NCBI GenBank assembly: GCA_036346225.1
Contig: JARFIW010001452.1
Location: 806,001-870,000, forward strand
Origin: Platerodrilus igneus
Lineage: Eukaryota > Arthropoda > Insecta > Coleoptera > Lycidae
Direction of reading: 5' to 3'
Length of the DNA stretch: 64,000 nucleotides
The position numbers were made by a program, and so were the translations under genes. Numbering within the stretch: the first letter of the stretch is position 1; every line of letters starts with the position of its first letter. This document shows, piece after piece, positions 45,135-55,827 of the stretch. The notes below the pieces were generated by a model. It saw only the letters and a program-made list of their open reading frames with translations. It had not been told where the DNA came from and did no database searches.

Positions 45135-45893
45135 CACAGACGGCCCTGGGCATAAAGTTTTTGTGGGGCCTTTTTATAGTAGAATCAAAATTTAAAGCTA
45201 TTGAAATGCGGACTCACATTTTTTGGTAAAGGCCCAAAAGATTTCAATATTACCAAAGATACTGATTTTTATTGTTAACATAATAAAATGTTTTACATTA
45301 ACTTTATTAGGATCAAATGAATTGTAGTTTAATATTTAAAAGTAACTTCAATTTAAATGTAGAAAATAAACAGAACAAGAAAATAAAAAAACAACCATCA
45401 ATTAACAATTACGATGAATAAGATACCCGTACTTAGTTTGAACACTGATTATCTGCAGGGAGCACAACCAACAACAAAAGAAATGTTACAGTGGTACCTT
45501 ACAAAAGATAATGAAGTTTGTAAAGTGTGCAATCTTAAGAAGTTTCAAAGATATCAGGTACACAATGTAACTGCTTAGTGCTTTCTTATATTTATCTTTG
45601 TCCTTAACAGGACGTTTCATTATTTGTTATTGTAAGCATGGAAGTTTCTTACAGTGATTCATTCGGTCGAAGAAGGTGACTAGGAGTATAACTGTAAACT
45701 ACACAATTTGTACTAGGTATTGTACAGATTTATGATGCATAAAGCTATACATACTCTAAACAGTTTTGCTATCTTTTTAGATAAAGTGTCAAATTTTTAA
45801 AATATGCATTGCGGTGTGCGGGGCCCTTTTGTTCGCGGGGTCGCCCTAGGCGGTCGCGCAGTTCCCCCCTCAACCCCTCCAAGGTTGCCGCTG
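45135..45893. mobile_element. non-autonomous hAT, 759 bp
   Basis: The left end is CACAGACGGCCCTGGGCATA and the right end, other strand, is CAGCGGCAACCTTGGAGGGG. The exact 8-bp duplication ATATTTAA is at 45127-45134 and 45894-45901. Removing it joins the gypsy protease reading SAEIYLNILSTVSTTV. There is no transposase. Inside, a small plus-strand frame starts at 45414 (MNKIPVLSLNTDYLQGAQ...CKVC) and stays open to a possible donor GTACAC near 45558. Confidence 0.8.
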
Positions 45894-46812
45894 ATATTTA
45901 AATATATTTCCGCAGAAATAACCGTGCGCGCTGACCCACTATCAATTTCAAATTTATTCTTATTACCATTAATTTGAACTTGACGCTCAAATGGTTTAGC
46001 CTTCTTATCCTTTAACTTAAACAAGAAATTTTGATTTAAATTATCCGCTTCAGTATCATCTAGCAATGAAAAACTATTAATCGGTTTTTGCTTACATGCA
46101 CTCTTTATATGGTCAATTTTTTACAATTTGAAAATTTAAATTTCTTATCTACATATTTTAAGATTATGATTTTCATTACCACAAGCCAAACATGCTGATT
46201 TTAGTTCTCCTGTCCTATGGGATCGCTTTATTCTATTTCTATTTGACATATTTTACTTACTTTGCTTGAAGTTGGTTTTAGCACAGGCTCCGGTACTGGA
46301 GGTTCCTTAATCTAAAAACCTCTTCCTGTTTTATTTTAGTGGTAACAATTATTTCCTTAAAGCCAATGCCTTAACTTCTTCTAATGTTTTATATAAACAA
46401 CCCTCTTTGCATAATCTTTCCATAATTTTTCCACCTAATATGCCTGTGACGAATTTATGTTTTAGGGTATCGTTTAATTGAATTCCAAATTTACAATTAA
46501 TTGAAAACTTTTTATTCGCACATACTAATCACTTACAGATTCGTTTTTATACTGCTTTGTATTGTACAAGTTATTCCGCTCCCTAAATACTGACACCGAT
46601 GGGGTAAAGTGGTTATGTAATAATATGCTCAACTGCGTACAAGCCTTTTTTTATTAGATGTGGATCGCAGAAAAATGTGCTTAAGCTCCAAAATATTTAC
46701 CCTGACCAGATTTTTCTAATCTGCTTTCATCCAGTTCATAGAAATAATCAACGAAGGTAATTTGACTTTTCTTTTTTCCTCGTCGCATTTGTTGTGCCAT
46801 CCAGAAATAATA

Positions 46813-48133
46813 CAGCGTGTTTAAAAAAGAACTCACTAGTTTTATTGTGTCATAGAAACTGTTCAAAGTGATACACACTATTCTAGATTGTGGTGTTTGA
46901 TTCATCAGCTGTCCAAGTTTTGTTTCCCCGCAACTTGGCACACCTGCTTTACCTTGAGATGGCGCCAGGGCTCAGTTTGCTTAATTCAGTTTAGGTGTGT
47001 AATGTAGTGCAATGTCTACTCCGCAACAAGGAGCGCAATGTGTTATTTGAGTTGTGCAAACTTAGGTTATTATAACGGTGTAACGTAATTTTAGAAGAAC
47101 TTCCTACAGCAAAAACTATCTGTCATTGGCTACATGCTTTCTAGGAAACAAGTAATGTTTCAAAAGGGAAATAGCCAGGAAGACCGAGAACTTCTGAAGA
47201 TGTTGAAGAGATTCGTGTTTCATGTGCTCGGACCAAAGAAGTTATTGCCAGATGTACTCTACAATTAGGATTGCCTAAAGGTAAGATGTATGATGTTATG
47301 CGTGTCTACAAATTGCAACTGTTACATGAAATAAAACCTACTGATAAAATCAAAAGATTAGAGTTTGCTGTTGACTATCTAAACAGAATGATGATGACAA
47401 TTTCTTGAAAAATGTTGTCTTTTCTGATGAGGCTACAGTTGATGCTAGCGGAACAGTAAATCGTCACAACTGCAAAATTTAGAGGTTAGAACATCCAAAT
47501 GAATTTATTCAGCATCAACGTGACTCTCCCAAAATTAATGTTTGGTGCGGCTTGATGGAAGATCGTGTGACTGGTCCATTCATTTTAATAGAGCAAACAG
47601 TAAATGGGGACAATTACTACATGTTGACAGAATATGTCTTTCCCCAAATGTATGATATTGAGACGAAAAAAGAGCTTGTGTTTTTCCAACAAGATGGTGC
47701 CCCACCTCTTTAGAGTAACCACGTGCGCGCTCCTCTAAGCACTCGCTTTCCGGGAAGATGGATAAGCAGAACTGGTCCAATTTGTTGACCACCACGAAGT
47801 CCGAACTTAACCCCACTGGACTTTTTCTTTTGGGGCCACCTAAAAAATTTTGTGTACAGTGAAAAAATCCGAGACATCAGTCATTTACGCAGGAGCATCA
47901 TCGCGGCGGTTGGAACAGTTACACCTGGTATGTTGGTGAATACGTGGCTAGAAATGGAATATTAATTGTCTCGACGTGTGCATGGCAACAAATGGATCCA
48001 CGTTGAAGACTATTAATGTTAAAACGAAACTTGAAAATACTCTTTTATTGTATGTACTCGATAATATAGTTCTTTATTAATTACAACATTAAATTTATAC
48101 TTAAAACTAGGGAGTTTTTTCTCAAACACCTCA
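46813..48133 (+). mobile_element. mariner-type element, 1321 bp, copy 2
   Basis: The inverted ends are left CAGCGTGTTTAAAAAAGAAC, continuing to CTAGTTTTA, and right, other strand, TGAGGTGTTTGAGAAAAAAC, continuing to CTAGTTTTA. TA flanks are at 46811-46812 and 48134-48135. Its size nearly equals that of copy 1, but the ends differ in sequence, so it is a different family of the same group. It is inserted in the gypsy relic. Confidence 0.82.
47012..48016 (+). pseudogene. mariner (DD41D-type) transposase, degraded
   Basis: The catalytic part is readable: NVVFSDEATVDASGTVNRHN (first Asp), SPKINVWCGLMEDRVTGPFI, FFQQDGAPP (second Asp), RFPGRWISRTGPI and PRSPNLTPLDFFFWGHLKNF with the last Asp in TPLD. 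Spacing between the last two is again 41 residues. The end reads NKWIHVEDY before TAA. The N-terminal half is full of stops. Minus-strand frames here are shadows. Confidence 0.85.
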
Positions 48134-48135
48134 TA

Positions 48136-49867
48136 TATTACAATACATTTAGAGCCTTAGGGTTATGCTCCCATAAATTTAAAAACAAGTTACATTCCAT
48201 TGAAATTCACGACTAAAACTGACTTCCTATTCCAGTAGTGGCTCCTGTACCTAAAATCTAGTAAATACACTACAAACCTCCTGTTAAATAATGATCATGA
48301 GGGGATATCGATTCAGAAAAAAGTTCGACCACTATTGATGTAGCCTCGTAGAGTTTCTTACTTCGGAAAACACGAACACATTCATAATAGATTAAGCTAA
48401 ATGGAAGTATTTTGCTAATTTACAGAGAAGGTAACAGTTATTTCGGTTGTACATAAATAATAAATTCCTAACAACAATCATTACCTTAGCGTCTTGTGCT
48501 GAAATTCCAAATGCTTGCTTCATCCTAAGGGGCAAAATATATAATAAAAGAAATGTTGAATATTTTATTTCTTCAGTAATTTACAATGGACAATATAAAA
48601 CAAAAATAATGTTTATAAAACACATTTATAATATGCCATCTTATTTAAAATGTGTGTACATTGACATATATAAACACAACAATACTATGCATAATATTGA
48701 ACACAACAATAATAGTAAAAATGAAGTTTCAAATAGAAAACAATATTGGTAGGCTTTTTACAACGATAGTAACTATCGAGATCTATGTGGTAAAATTTCA
48801 AGGAACCAAGTAGCATACACAATCTGAAGAAGTGCAAGAAATAAAATTTATTTAGTTAGAGTAATCGCTATAGTTATATTTACATATTTAATTTAGCTAA
48901 GTAAGTCTTCTTTATTTGAGTATGGTTAATTACACATCATAATTATTAGCTTGACAATAATTGTAATTCAAATGTCTACCAATCTTTTTTAACAAGACGC
49001 ATGCATTATATTTTATACTTAACATTAAAATTCGGTTTCCTAGAGAAGTTCTCCATTATGCAATAAACAGGACCAACAAAATAAAATTTTTAAACTTTAC
49101 GAAAATTCAATCACTTTCATATAAAAATGCAAAACGTAAATCTTTTATATTGGGTACATATACACATATGTTTAAAGCCGTATACAACAAGCCACAAATA
49201 TTTAATATAAATATAATACAGGTACCTAAAGGACTCTACGGTATAGCTATTTACATAGTTAAGACATAACGTACTACATACAAATCTTCAGTATTTGTTC
49301 CTAAGTGTTGTAGAACGAGTTTACACAATGACGTTACAATGACCCAATTAAGTAATATAAATGGCTCACTAAAATACTATACAACTCTTTTACATACTGT
49401 AAGTTATGGCTAGACAGGAGACTTAGGCTAAAGTTGAAGAAATATTGTTTAGTGTTTTGTTAAATTAAAGATTCCATATTTTGCAAGGACACACCTTCAC
49501 GAAAATTACATAAAGTGAGAAAAAATTGCTCAAACTTTTTAAAACATTCTATATTAAAGTGATTAGAATATTCTTTAAGCCACTTTGGAGTGTTTAACTT
49601 TAAAAAAAGATATAACACTGTGTGACGTTCCTTTGAAATACTTATAATCATATTTCATTTCAAGAGCTTCTATATTAGTAAATTCAACCAATAAGATTAG
49701 GCAATTTCCTTTAAAAAATATAATCTTTAGATTACTACAATTTTCGTAAAATTATTTTGTATCATATATGGTTCATACTCAAAGGTTGTCAAATTCATTA
49801 TGTCAGTTTTTAAATGTTTGAGATGATGTCATTTTTCTAACTTGATACTATAATTATTAGTTTAATT
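48136..49867. other. no supported gene
   Basis: Very AT-rich. A 101-codon plus frame at 48447-48752 is Asn/Tyr/Lys-rich and is what random AT-rich sequence gives; it is not called. Confidence 0.5.
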
Positions 49868-50232
49868 TATTTACTGGAGCCCCAGCGATCTCATCGGCCA
49901 GGCGCGGAGACTTCACAGGCATACTCAAACTGACTCAAATAAATAAAAAGTGTTGGTTACTGGTTTTAATTCAGCTATCAGTAAGTTAAGTGTACATACT
50001 GATTGGATAAAGAAAACGACACGAGGTATTTTCCTTTTGCAGTCTTACTTTATCTGCCCAAAGTTTGCCGATGGTGTTTCGAATTATTTTAGGAAGGAAA
50101 GGTTCTTTTTTAAAAACACTTGGCATTGAACATCCAAACAATCAGCATGCCAGTTTAGTGGGTCAGCTACCTTTGACAGATAGATTATCGAACAAAGTAG
50201 TCAAATGTTCGGATAAAAGCCTACCAAGTTGA
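49868..50232 (+). CDS. candidate small gene with 5' UTR intron
   Basis: A GC-richer segment (49868-49980) ends at a donor, ATCA|GTAAGTT. The 62-bp intron (49981-50042) ends in TTCCTTTTGCAG. The next exon is open for 62 codons to TGA at 50230. Its first ATG (50071) sits in a favourable context (GCCGATGG) and gives 53 residues (MVFRIILGRKGSFLKTLGIE...). In-frame stops upstream suggest that the first exon is untranslated. No family is recognised. It could also be a chance combination. Confidence 0.28.
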
Positions 50233-50874
50233 TTTTCAATTTTAGAGGCGCATTGGTTCCCAGATCGACACCTAGATTGGAGGTAAACATTTTGGGGGTT
50301 GCGAAGTCGCCGTAAACATCTTACGGTATCCACCATAACTACAGTACAATCACTTATTGGATATTTTTAAAACCATCTGAAACTAACCCGTCAAAAAAAT
50401 TTGTAAAGTAGCTGAACATTTTTCATTTCTACATGAACCGATAAAACGTATTTATAGTAAGTCTATGTGATTAGGTTAAGAAGTTAGTTTAGATATTTAA
50501 TTTTTAATATTTGCTTAAGAATGTATGTTATGTATTTGTAATGAACACGTGTGTGTAATATCCTTGACAACACGATCGTGTAGAATAGTGTATCCGCATG
50601 CTTGTATGCCTTTTTTCCAACTAATGTAAACGTATAGTTCCAGTTTTGCTATAATAAACTATTTTGCAATTACCTTGAATATTGAAATTATTTAGCATTT
50701 GCTTTTAGAAACATTCTTTGCATGTAGCACTTTTAAATAGGTCTATGTGCTTAGAGTTCATGTTTAAATAATAATGTCCTTAAGATTTTTCGGGTACATT
50801 TTTAAGCCAGAATCGCTCCCACGATCTCAGGTTCTACCACCTTTTTGGTAAATCTTTTTAGTGTTTTTGCTTAG

Positions 50875-51135
50875 AAATATTGCAAAATTGGGTGGCGTCC
50901 AAGATACTTCGAGATTAAGACATATTTCATACTCGACAGCATTCCGGAACCGTTTTCAAACATTACACCACCACTGAGTAGTCGAGGGTTGCGGTATTTT
51001 ACCAAAACAGGATTTTTGGCGGGATACTTTACCAAGTTTTTTAGCGAATTACTGGCTAGATATTCTGAGGTCAAAACGGTAAGTAACAACTGGTGGAGAA
51101 ATATCTTTGTTCTGGTCAATAATAACAATCGCTAA
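50875..51135. other. block open on both strands, exon-like
   Basis: On plus, an acceptor (TTTTTGCTTAG) at 50874 opens a frame of 68 codons ending exactly at a donor, AACG|GTAAGTAAC (51079), and remains open to 51135. It reads RPRYFEIKTYFILDSIPEPF, then RYFTKTGFLAGYFTKFFSEL. On minus, 50871-51128 is open for 85 codons from an ATG (SLKNLVKYPAKNPVLVKY). The splice signals at both ends favour plus. The family is unknown. Confidence 0.3.
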
Positions 51136-51139
51136 AGGT

Positions 51140-53230
51140 AAATCTCTATAAGAAAAAGTAATATTTTGCGACGGATGATACTTAACCATGCCCACTTTCG
51201 GCCCTAATTTAGCAATATTGTTGATATCGTTAGTACCTGTTATATTGTTTATACCAAGAATGTTGATTAATATTCCTATTATATTTGCAATATCTGGTTT
51301 ACCAATTGTATTGGTATAATTAATGAACAGGTAATACTAATAACAGGCGATTATGAAATATAACTGCTCTTGGTTAATCGACAGAATGGGTTTAAAAGAC
51401 AACTGTTGTAATAAATTCGAGTTGTATATGTAGGTATGCAACAGGTGTTACAGTGGACTTGAAAAGTATACCTGATTCGTTTAAATTGCATAAAAATGAG
51501 AAAAGCTATCTCAAATTTTGTTATACAGATTTATATGTAAAACCGATTTGCGTAAAAATGAAGACTTCGACTATACATGTCGAAACGACGTAATGTTAAA
51601 ACTTTTTTGTGGTCGGCTTTTAGAGACAATATCTTATTAACTGGCCACACACATTTTTTAATACACTGTAAGTAGCTGTATATCGTAAGGAAAACATATA
51701 ACGCGTTACGCTTACGCTAAGAAAAATTAGATGCGAGAGAAGAAAAATTAAATTTTGAAGAGGTAAAATATAGAGATGCGCTTGTATAAAAAATTTTGTA
51801 AATAATTATTTTTAAGTAAACATCATAATTAAAATTTTGCTTTTATAAAAATTATTCAGATGAGGAAGTAAATTTATTCTTTTAACTACATTGTATAGTT
51901 ACGAATGACGATGACATAATTAAACCGCAAAGCAGATATTGTAATATGACAAAACACTGCGTATACGTTTTCCACAGATATATTGTATAGAATGTAGCTC
52001 GAGAACTTGTGTACTAAACATAAATTAAGCTTGATACATTGTATTAGCCAGATGTTGACCGTTTTTAATATGATTTACAGTGGGAGAAAATTAGATATGT
52101 TAGACGCAACGGAAAAAAAATTAAAATGTTATATATGATTCCGTAATACGAAACATCCCAAAATGTAGTGCTTTGAAAACGTTGGGGGTTGATAAGTTTA
52201 ACAAAAATAAACAGGTAGTGAAACAAATTACTAGTACAAAGTTGAAGGGTAACGTACCTGCACGAAAATAAATAAAGACGGTTGTCTTGGTAAAACAATC
52301 AAAGCGCGACATACGCTAAAATTTTAAACTTACTCTCGCGTGGGGTGACGTATTTTCCATGCACCTGAGGATGGAAATATTGTCGTAGTGACCGTTTGAA
52401 AGCAGTGGAGTTTTTGGCAGTTCAAGTTTATTCCGCCATTAGGTGGAATTTTGGGGTTGTGTTGGGTTAATGGTAGCTGTCGTTTTAAAGATGGACAAAA
52501 AAGGAATTGTTATATTAGCAAAATAGAAAACTGGTGTGTTCTGGACATTTTAAACCTTAGAATGGGTGAACCAGACTGTAAATAATTTTATAGGTTTAGT
52601 TGTTTCTTTATAATTTATATGTGAATGTTGGACGTAAACGTGGTTGGTATTTTTTGACGTAGGACAGTAATTGAACGTAACGGAACAAGTAGTGATTAAG
52701 TTTAGGCAAAACGTGATTAGTTTAAAATATTAAAAACTATGTATTAAAGTATTTCGTAAAGGACAATAAACAGATTAGTATTTAACTGTTTGTTTTTGTT
52801 TATTATCAACGATATTTTCAATAACTGTAGATTTATGAATGTCATAATTAAATAGAAAGTAAGAAAACTTTGGAGTGGCGAATCATTTTGTCGATGACTT
52901 AGATTTAATTAATATTTCTTCTTTAGGATTTATTTTAGCAATATCTGGCCCAACTTGATGTTAACAAATTGTCTCTTTTAGGAAAGAAGAATCTGTAAGT
53001 TTATTGATATTGTTTTATGTAAATAGTTTAAGTATACATTGAATTTGTATTCGAATTAATTTAGGAAATAGGATAAAGTCAGTGATTTACACAGGAGATC
53101 CAGCTACCCAGTTATGGAAAATTAGTCAGGAAGTATTCTATTTTACAAGTTTATGTAAATATGATAGAATTAATACGTTTTAAGATATATTTGAGTACAG
53201 TAAATATGTGAGAAAATTTAAAATATCAAG
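51140..53230. other. no supported gene
   Basis: AT-rich intergenic sequence. Short frames at 52065-52312 on minus lack any coding signature. Confidence 0.5.
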
Positions 53231-53242
53231 CGAGGGTGTTTA

Positions 53243-53620
53243 ATGCGGAAAACCCGCTTTCCGTATAGAAATATTATCATAAAAAGTTGCTGTGACAAAC
53301 GGCTTGGCGCCCATCGATTTTACAGAGAAAGGAACCTTTCAGGGTAAGTGATAATGTAACGTAGAATTTTTGTATTTAAGCCACATTATTTAGTATTACT
53401 TAGGCAGTTGTTGCCCAGACGCCGACGAGGCAGCAACTCGCGTATCTACCACCGTCTCCGGGCGATCAAAGGTGAGAAGCGGAACGGTGACGTCCTAAGG
53501 GAGTTCTCCGGATATGCGGGGTGCCGAGGAATGGGTACACAAGTGAAGTCGTCGGGGATGCACATCCGTCAGTTCTGTTTAGACGAGCTACCAGACGAAG
53601 GAGCGGCCTGTGGCGAGTAG
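53243..53620 (+). CDS. candidate two-exon gene, 105 aa, unknown
   Basis: Exon one (53243-53343) starts ATG (MRKTRFPYRNIII, then CCDKRLGAHRFYRERNLSG). The donor CAGG|GTAAGTG, a 60-bp intron (53344-53403) and the acceptor TATTACTTAG give a phase-2 junction. Exon two (53404-53620) is open for 71 codons to TAG. The product is strongly basic first (LLPRRRRGSNSRIYHRLRAI) and acidic and cysteine-containing at the end (CLDELPDEGAACGE). Exon two is by eye the most GC-rich stretch in the region. An AATAAA lies downstream near 54065. No family is recognised. A second frame in exon two (53521-53778, 85 codons) is an alternative. Confidence 0.45.
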
Positions 53621-53770
53621 CCATCCTGTCGGTCGAAAACAACAGACCAGTGAACCCAGATCCGGAATACTGTGTAGTTGGAGAACAACCAAAGGGAAGA
53701 TCCGGGAAACTGCACCAAAACAAGAGGATTCCAGGAGCAGGTCTCTTGGAATCCAGTCCTACATATTTAT
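53621..53770 (+). other. GC-rich continuation after the candidate gene
   Basis: The sequence stays GC-rich to about 53755 and then ends in ATTTATTTATTTAAG, like a short 3' UTR or the end of a dispersed element. A hairpin GACGCT-GAG-AGCGTC follows at about 53876-53890. Confidence 0.35.
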
Positions 53771-53951
53771 TTATTTAAGAAAATCAACCTACTAGAAACA
53801 ACACAACAATTCAAAGAAACATAAACATCAACAATCCAAAAAAAAAACTCGCTAGAGTTGTAAGGCACTTTAACGACGCTGAGAGCGTCGCGTCAAGCTA
53901 CTGGAGTGGTACTACTTAATTTTTTTATTTTCTTTTCCCATTTATCCATAG

Positions 53952-54020
53952 GAACCCACTCCCGCACCACTGCAGTTAGCCGACGCATCCTTATATTGTT
54001 ACATAGTACCCGTCCCTTAA
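53952..54020 (+). repeat. diverged copy of the 4567 exon
   Basis: The sequence directly follows a pyrimidine-rich acceptor (TTTATCCATAG). It matches 4567-4637: GAACCCACTCCCGCACCACT here against AAACCCACTTCCACATCACT there, and both go on with a GTTAGCCG motif. In the frame of the first copy it reads THSRTTAVSRR, similar to THFHITVVSRC. A shared acceptor and frame argue for a duplicated exon. Confidence 0.5.
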
Positions 54021-55165
54021 TTACAAATTAAAATTTAATTCATTTAACTCGTATTTTACCCGTAACAAATAAAAGTTGTATTAAATTGGTGACATTTGGA
54101 AACGTTCTTTAAAATAAAATGATCAAGTTGGGGAAGTGATTTTAGTATTTAGCAAATGGCCAACCGCATATTGTAACGGTAGATGTGGTTACCCGATGTT
54201 TATAAACAGCCAGAGTAATCTTAACGTGCTGTTATTGTTTATTAAACAAGCACGCAGATAGCCAATACATATATGCGCAATAATATTTGTAATGAGTTTA
54301 CAAAAAGCCCTCTATATAAATTTTCTACGCTAATTCGTTATCGAGCCCTTGACACTAATTACGACATAGATGCTAATTTATACAGTGAATATCCAAACCA
54401 CCTGTAGAAAAAACTTCCAATAGCTTCGACAAGACCTTTGTGGAAATTAATAATTCTTGCATAATTCACATGGTTCCTTCATTTTGTGAAATTAGTCTTT
54501 TTCTAAAAAATTGTTCTACGCATATCGTTTTAAGATAAATGAATTATCTTCTAAGATACGTCGAATATCAATAGAAAATCACAGCATGGTAAATTATACC
54601 ATATTAATATTTATAAATCAGCGTTTGAAACGATATTATTTTGTGATTTAGACAACCATAACCAAACGTTAGTTGCCTAAATCTATAAGATGCGGTTATG
54701 AACTGTATTCAATTACTAAATGCCCAAGAAAAATTAGGAAAAAGCTAAAACAAACCACAACAAACAAACAGGGAATATATATGAACAAGTGTTTTGAAAG
54801 ATTGGTATCAACCTTTGTTAGATTACATTTTTTTCAAAATTGGAACATATATATACTTACTCCATCTCAACCTTTAAAGATGTAAGTTAACAGTGTACCT
54901 AATTCTAAAGTGTACTATTTAAGAGGAGAATTTATAGAGTAAATATTGACCTAACTTTTATTCTAATTAATTGTCTTGTTATAGGAATGCTACCAATGCA
55001 AATTAACTACATCGATCTACATGAGAATGTATAACGGCTCTACAAAATGTAAACTTATTATTATTACTATCTGTAAATTGTAATGGTGAAAGATTAGTTT
55101 CTATATCATGGATGTTATGAAAAATTGTAGTGTTTGTAATTATGCTTGATATTGATAGTTGTAGA
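54021..55165. other. no supported gene
   Basis: AT-rich. A 70-codon plus frame at 54673-54885 has no coding signature. Confidence 0.45.
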
Positions 55166-55168
55166 TAA

Positions 55169-55372
55169 GGAATTCTATTTTATACTGTTGCTGGTTGTGG
55201 TTGTAAAATTGTTTCTTCAGATGTCGCAAGTACAGAACCTAAAATTTGGTTGCGATGTCAAGCCTGTTTGTTGATGAAGCATTGCTATATCCCTCAGCAA
55301 CAGCTGATGACTTCCACACTTCAAACTAGTGATACCTCCTCCAATGACTTGTATACGTTTCAGGATGATTAA
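55169..55372 (+). CDS. ATG-less 67-codon frame with Cys pairs
   Basis: The frame lies between TAA at 55166 and TAA at 55370. It reads FYTVAGCGCKIVSSDVASTE, then WLRCQACLLMKHC, then a Ser/Thr/Asp-rich end (TSDTSSNDLYTFQDD). C-x-C, C-x2-C and a following H-C pair could bind zinc. An acceptor-like TTTCTTCAG lies inside (55216-55224) and would allow a shorter exon. The family is not recognised; it may be the last exon of a gene or an element. Confidence 0.3.
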   Translation, partial: GILFYTVAGCGCKIVSSDVASTEPKIWLRCQACLLMKHCYIPQQQLMTSTLQTSDTSSNDLYTFQDD

Positions 55373-55684
55373 ATTTTAGGAATTTTGCTGTTGTAGTAGG
55401 CATACAACTTATTTTGCTTGTACCTACTTATCAAAACTTGTTCTTGAAGAGAGTTATGTGAATAAGTTATGTACACCTTAGCAGAGCCAACATTTCCTAC
55501 CGATCTGACTAATCCAATTACGCCACAGTTGAATATATAAATCTTCAGTTAATGGAAAAACTGCTAGTGGTGTATAACACAATAATAGGCAACTATTATA
55601 ACTAGGTTTCAGATACCTAAATTAAGTATACTCAGTTTAACATGGTAACAGATCTACTTATAATTCGTGGTCCTTACTTCCACT

Positions 55685-55827
55685 AATTTCACTATTAAAC
55701 TGCCATTGATATAACATTTACAGTGATAACAAGTTGTAATTTTTCCCTTTTTTTGACAAGACTTCAAATTTATTGGTTATTTGATTATACAGTTTTTCAG
55801 CTACTCTGTTTTTAAACATTTTCGAAT
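55685..55827. repeat. direct repeat, copy 1
   Basis: It pairs with 58983-59108. Shared stretches include ATTTACAGTGATAA, TTTGATTATACAGTTTTT and TTTGTTTTTAAACATTTTC-like sequence. On minus, both copies start with the same peptide frame (MFKN-R/K-VA-E/Q-KLYNQ). The copies flank the BEL relic. Confidence 0.6.

Larger units (their letters stand above)
43815..46812 (-). mobile_element. second Ty3/gypsy relic, pierced by three elements
   Basis: The reverse transcriptase start is at 43815-44080 (CANYKATVNKVIDNFNYLIP, then IEDIFQALHG and MSLLAWSTHKGI in several frames). An upstream region at 44570-44800 reads PLGVINVKAENNYIQAG and INYVKGSISVVYDCN. Protease IDSGSARTVIS lies at 45902-46066 and continues at 45085-45126. 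One CCHC knuckle CLACGNENHNLKIC lies near 46150-46195, and gag with NCKFGIQLNDTLKHKFVTGI at 46370-46540. Order and strand are consistent with one element interrupted by a SINE (44801), a small hAT (45135) and a mariner (46813). No LTRs were identified. Confidence 0.75.

Noticed and set aside
46681..46941. 86-codon minus-strand frame as a gene
   Set aside because: It is a chimera of gypsy gag-region sequence and the mariner terminal repeat, joined at the insertion point.
47580..47816. 78-codon minus-strand frame
   Set aside because: It is a shadow of the second mariner transposase, whose catalytic motifs are on plus.
48447..48752. 101-codon Asn/Lys/Tyr-rich frame
   Set aside because: Composition is what AT-rich non-coding DNA yields, with no motif and no splice signals.
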